Below, piece after piece: positions 31,823 to 34,736 of a stretch of DNA of 34,736 nucleotides; the stretch's first letter is position 1; each line of letters begins with the position of its first letter. The position numbers and the translations under genes are program-made. Source of the stretch: DASTBU01 sp035711845 (GTDB taxonomy: Bacteria; Acidobacteriota; Vicinamibacteria; Vicinamibacterales; 2-12-FULL-66-21); assembly GCA_035711845.1 (NCBI GenBank), contig DASTBU010000012.1, forward strand, positions 1-34,736. The letters are read 5' to 3'. The notes beneath the pieces are model-generated. The model was given only the letters and a program-made list of their open reading frames with translations, was not told where the DNA came from and did no database searches.

Positions 31823-32593
31823 TCAACGCTTGCCCCAGCTGTGCTGTTCGCCAGCACGGCATCCATAACCGCTTGTTGACCGGGACGGAGGGTGGACAGA
31901 CCGAATACCTTCAGAACCAATTGGCCGACCCGTGAGCGTGAGCTTCGCTTCACGATCCCCCTGTCGGCCACGCTGTTTCGCTTGAAAGCGCAGCTGTGTC
32001 GACGCTGCGACATTGCCTTTCAAGACGACCTCAATCTGACGAAGGGCGTTGTCGTTGTCGGCCGCGGTGTTCGAGACGATGCAATCCGCGGGCGCGAAGA
32101 TCTTGAAGTCGCGCATATATGCGTCGTTCGCGGTGAAGAGGACGCAGATGTTGCCGGCGATGCCCGTCAAGATGACGCGACGAATCCGCAGCGTCTCGAG
32201 CAGCGTGTCGAGGGTCGTGTCGAAGAAGCCTGAGTGCTTCGGTTTCAGCACAAAGTAATCGCGTGCGGTCGGGCGGAGACGCTGGGACACACGCTTTCCC
32301 GGTGATGAGCGGGATGTGCAGTGCGCGACCGTCTTGCGAAAATCGGAGCGCCACCGCCCGAAGTTGTCGTTGATGTAGATCGCGGGGATTCCGGCGGCGG
32401 TAACGCGGCGCTTCAGCGCCGACAGGCGGATGGCCATGGGCTCTGCCTGGGCGACCAGCGCCTCGGATCCGTCAAATGCCAGGTCATTGATGACGTCGAT
32501 CAGCAGGAGTGCAGTACCAGACACGGGGACGGTACGCGCTCGCTGAGCATGACTCGATCGAGTTGGCCCGCCTGCCGCCCTCCAACGCGCCAT
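31823..32593 (-). CDS. Isochorismatase-family cysteine hydrolase with an odd C-terminus
   Basis: The core shows all three catalytic residues of the family: Asp in ALLLIDVINDLAFDG, Lys in FVLKPKHSGFF and Cys in GIAGNICVLFTANDAYMRDF. Related hydrolases act on amide or vinyl-ether bonds; the substrate here is unknown. Family members are about 180-200 residues, ending soon after the IEVVLKGNVAAST helix. Here a further ~60 residues (AKQRGRQGDREAKLTLTGRP and on) without similarity run to the stop, suggesting a frameshift or loss of the normal stop. The N-terminus is also uncertain: I chose the ATG at 32593 (AGGGG upstream); the frame opens at 32686, and a GTG at 32524 is possible. Confidence 0.75.
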   Translation of the reverse strand: MARWRAAGGPTRSSHAQRARTVPVSGTALLLIDVINDLAFDGSEALVAQAEPMAIRLSALKRRVTAAGIPAIYINDNFGRWRSDFRKTVAHCTSRSSPGKRVSQRLRPTARDYFVLKPKHSGFFDTTLDTLLETLRIRRVILTGIAGNICVLFTANDAYMRDFKIFAPADCIVSNTAADNDNALRQIEVVLKGNVAASTQLRFQAKQRGRQGDREAKLTLTGRPIGSEGIRSVHPPSRSTSGYGCRAGEQHSWGKR

Positions 32594-33421
32594 CGCACGT
32601 GCCCCTAGCCAGTTTTCCGCCTCAGCCAGTGAGGGGGACCGTTCGTACAAGGTCTCGGCGTCCATCAGTATTGTCGAGAGCAGCATGTTGCGTACCAGCG
32701 CGCAGACTCGGCACTACATCTTTCTCTTAGGAGAAATCCCGAGGCCTCGTTCGAGAACTCGCCTGCAATTGCTTCAAGGAAGTGCCGAGCGGCCAGGAGC
32801 TGCCGATGACCACCTGCGGTAACAGCCGACAGTGCCTGTCAGCTGGGCTGCCCACATTCCAGCGATCGACGACAGGTCATTCGCGTCTCAACGTGAGCCG
32901 GCAGAGCGCACAGATGGGTAGCCCAAGACGTAGCCAGGCACGTACAAACCTGAACGTTCAGACAACGCTCACGCCCGAGCAAGGTGCGAGATGTGAGGTA
33001 GAACCCCGATCCTCGACGCCCCCCAGATCGAATGGAAGAATTGGCCGACCTGCCATCCCAGCCGCATTGCCGGCGTGTGTGTCCCCTTCCCCATCATTGT
33101 CTGCGCCCTGCCCTGCTTCTCGAGAAGCAGGCTGAATGTGGATCGTCGGCTCAGCGTTTGCATTTCGCCATCGTGTGCGCGAGACGGTACCGCTCTCCTG
33201 GCCAGCACCGGCACCTCGCACGTGGCGAGAGGTCGTCGATGATGCGCCATCGACGGAGCCGTGAAGACGATGGCTGTCGCCAGGCGAGCCACGCGGGCCA
33301 GCAGCGACGCCAGGAAACTGGCCTCCTCGAAGAGCCGCGGTCGGCGCCGTGACAATTGCTGTTGCGGCCCACACTCGCGGTCAAAAGATGGCGGCCCAGA
33401 CTCGACCGATCGGAGGATGAC
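32594..33421. other. Long stretch without a recognisable gene
   Basis: About 800 bp (the first ~90 could be the hydrolase N-terminus). Frames on both strands are short and of shadow type; none shows a domain I recognise. A 20-bp perfect palindrome lies at 33112-33131 and the ribosome site for the 81-aa gene at 33415-33419. Confidence 0.4.
33112..33131. repeat. 20-bp perfect palindrome
   Basis: CCTGCTTCTCGAGAAGCAGG reads the same on both strands with no spacer. Perfect palindromes of this length are typical of dimeric repressor operators, but no nearby gene start is obvious within 250 bp apart from the 81-aa gene at 33422. Confidence 0.45.
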
Positions 33422-33667
33422 ATGGCGAAGAAAAGTCAGACACGGTCCAGCGCAAAGCGCTCAAGACCGGCGGGCAAACGGGATCTCGTGCGCCGCCCGA
33501 AGGCCAGCGCGTATGCCAAGCGCACCACTGGCGGACGCTTCAAGGAGATGGACGATGTCGGCCGCTCACAAAAGGCTGACAAGCCGCGCAAGGCAAAAAG
33601 GACCGTCCGCAGCGGCTACGGTGATCAAGGTGACGAACGGCGCGCGACCCGAAAGACACGCCGCTAG
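33422..33667 (+). CDS. Small basic protein of unknown function
   Basis: An 81-residue, strongly basic protein: MAKKSQTRSSAKRSRPAGKR, then DLVRRPKASAYAKRTTGGRF, KEMDDVGRSQKADKPRKAKR and TVRSGYGDQGD. The A-Y-A-K-R-T-x-x-G-R-F-K-E-M-D core and the G-Y-G-D-Q-G-D end are shared, as I recall, by small hypothetical proteins of soil bacteria. A nucleic-acid-binding or chromatin role is suggested by the Lys/Arg content only. The ATG at 33422 has an ideal GGAGG at 33415-33419. Confidence 0.7.
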   Translation: MAKKSQTRSSAKRSRPAGKRDLVRRPKASAYAKRTTGGRFKEMDDVGRSQKADKPRKAKRTVRSGYGDQGDERRATRKTRR

Positions 33668-33702
33668 CAAATGGCGCGCAAGTCCGTCGTCGGCGATCGA
33701 GA

Positions 33703-34587
33703 TCACTCGATCGTTTTGCCCGCCCCTTGGGTTGTGATCCACAGGTGCTCGAACCCGATCAGCTCTCCGTCGTCGAACCACTGCTTCTTCGTGAGAACTT
33801 CGAGTCCCGGTGGCGTCGCCCCGGAATACCAGGGGGTGCCAGGTTCGCCCCCCTCACGTGATGTCGTCGTCAAATAGAGGTCCTGCGCCAAACCTGCATC
33901 GACCAGTCGTGACGCCGTGAAGCGTCCCCCTACTGCGGAGATTCTCCGGATGCCCTCCGCATCGCGCAAGCGATCGATCGCCGGTCGGAGATTGTCCGCA
34001 ATCAGAGGAATGGGCCGGACCCAGGGTCGTGCGTCGAACCACGCCGCGCGGCGCGACACGCATTCCTGTCCGGCAATCAGAAAAACGGGAACGTCCGGGA
34101 CGTTGAACAGGAGGGCATCGAAATTCACGCGTCCGTGTTTCGAGACGACGATCTGGGCTGGATGACGCGGCAGCCCCAACGCGTGTCGCAGCGCGACCAA
34201 CTCGGGATGCCAGACCGAAAAGAACGTCTCGGGGTGCACCGTGGCGGCTCCTGCGAGGACCGCGTCGGCCGCGACCCGTGACAGGCCCTCGTAGATCAAA
34301 TGCTTGTCGGTGGGGCCGCCGCCGAGCGTGGACGGGTCGGCGACACCCGTGTTGCCATCCTTCGACTGCACGAACACGAATGACAGCGCCGTCCGCTCTT
34401 CCGCGGGTACCGCGACGTCGAAGTCACCTCCATAGTGCGCGCGTGTCCACACATTGCCGATCCCACGGGCCGGGCTTTTCCCACGCCGGTGCAGGATCGT
34501 TGATAGCCGCTCGATGCGGGCAGTTGCTGCCTCGCGTAGCTTGGCTGCTGCGAAGTCCTCGAACCCGGTTCGCTGGGGCTGCGACAT
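33703..34587 (-). CDS. RibD C-terminal-type reductase (dihydrofolate reductase-like)
   Basis: A 294-residue protein with a RibD_C/DHFR-like fold from about residue 60 onward. Marks are SFVFVQSKDGNTGVADPS at the first strand, HLIYEGLSRVAADAVLAGAAT (NADPH-binding helix), IVVSKHGRVNFDALLFNVPD and the glycine turn RISAVGGRFTASRLVDAGLA followed by QDLYLTTTS. RibD_C proteins reduce a ribosylamino-pyrimidine in riboflavin synthesis, but there is no deaminase domain and no other rib gene here, so it may be a stand-alone reductase of another substrate. The N-terminal ~60 residues form an extra helix-rich part. It converges on the 81-aa gene. Confidence 0.8.
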   Translation of the reverse strand: MSQPQRTGFEDFAAAKLREAATARIERLSTILHRRGKSPARGIGNVWTRAHYGGDFDVAVPAEERTALSFVFVQSKDGNTGVADPSTLGGGPTDKHLIYEGLSRVAADAVLAGAATVHPETFFSVWHPELVALRHALGLPRHPAQIVVSKHGRVNFDALLFNVPDVPVFLIAGQECVSRRAAWFDARPWVRPIPLIADNLRPAIDRLRDAEGIRRISAVGGRFTASRLVDAGLAQDLYLTTTSREGGEPGTPWYSGATPPGLEVLTKKQWFDDGELIGFEHLWITTQGAGKTIE

Positions 34588-34736
34588 CGGCGCTTAGTCC
34601 TGCGTTTCACAATTACGGTGACGTATTCGGGCGCCGAGGCGCCCGGATCGCAAGGCGCGAGGAGGGAGCATGCCGGGCGCATGTGACCGACGAGCAACGC
34701 AGCGAGGCGGGATGCATCGGCGGCCGAGACGTCATC

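Noticed and set aside
1..34736. CRISPR array or phage-defence cassette
   Set aside because: No regularly spaced repeats and no cas, restriction, or toxin-antitoxin genes were recognised.

Overview
The window is GC-rich, gene-dense bacterial DNA from a Gram-negative-type cell (outer-membrane porin, Kdp/Ktr potassium systems, many 4-bp ATGA gene overlaps). The mix of families (BBP2-type porin in a kdp operon, short separate KdpD sensor protein, DUF6766, 81-residue basic protein) suggests Acidobacteriota, perhaps Vicinamibacteria. That placement is an inference from protein families; no rRNA or complete tRNA is present to confirm it.

Layout. 1-2160: end of an IS3-family transposase, a universal-stress-protein remnant, a CrcB fluoride channel and a double DUF190 protein. 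2277-4934 (minus): Ca2+/cation exchanger, Na+/H+ antiporter family protein and a tiny membrane protein. 5288-7871: a two-permease ABC-2 exporter operon with a decayed inverted copy of its own ATPase gene beside it. 8017-17814 (minus): two potassium operons, one carrying a 69-aa protein, a porin, a 28-aa membrane peptide, kdpF, kdpA, kdpC, kdpB and the KdpD sensor half, the other carrying the KdpD kinase half and KdpE. 17924-20008 (plus): KtrB/KtrA. 20337-25784: alpha/beta hydrolase, CPBP membrane protease, and a redox operon (ferric-reductase-like protein, ApbE and two anchored proteins). 25785-34736: an accessory, decaying stretch holding a truncated molybdopterin oxidoreductase, DUF4440 and FAD-monooxygenase remnants, a methyltransferase, AlkB, an internally deleted PolX/PHP protein, DUF6766, a cysteine hydrolase and a RibD-type reductase.

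The first 20 kb work as an ion-homeostasis block for fluoride, calcium, sodium and potassium. The most interesting signal is regulatory. Tandem 6-mers with a 5-nt spacer (11-bp period, the geometry of OmpR/KdpE-type operators) lie 45-48 bp upstream of three minus-strand operons: the porin-kdp operon (15524-15540), the kinase-kdpE operon (17860-17876, also in front of ktrB) and the ApbE redox operon (25231-25247). KdpE is the obvious candidate regulator for the first two. Other unusual points are the A-C-B order of the kdp subunit genes, KdpD divided between two operons, and an unnamed ~45-residue motif shared by the 69-aa protein and the N-terminus of the porin. All homology calls come from reading motifs; no database search was run.
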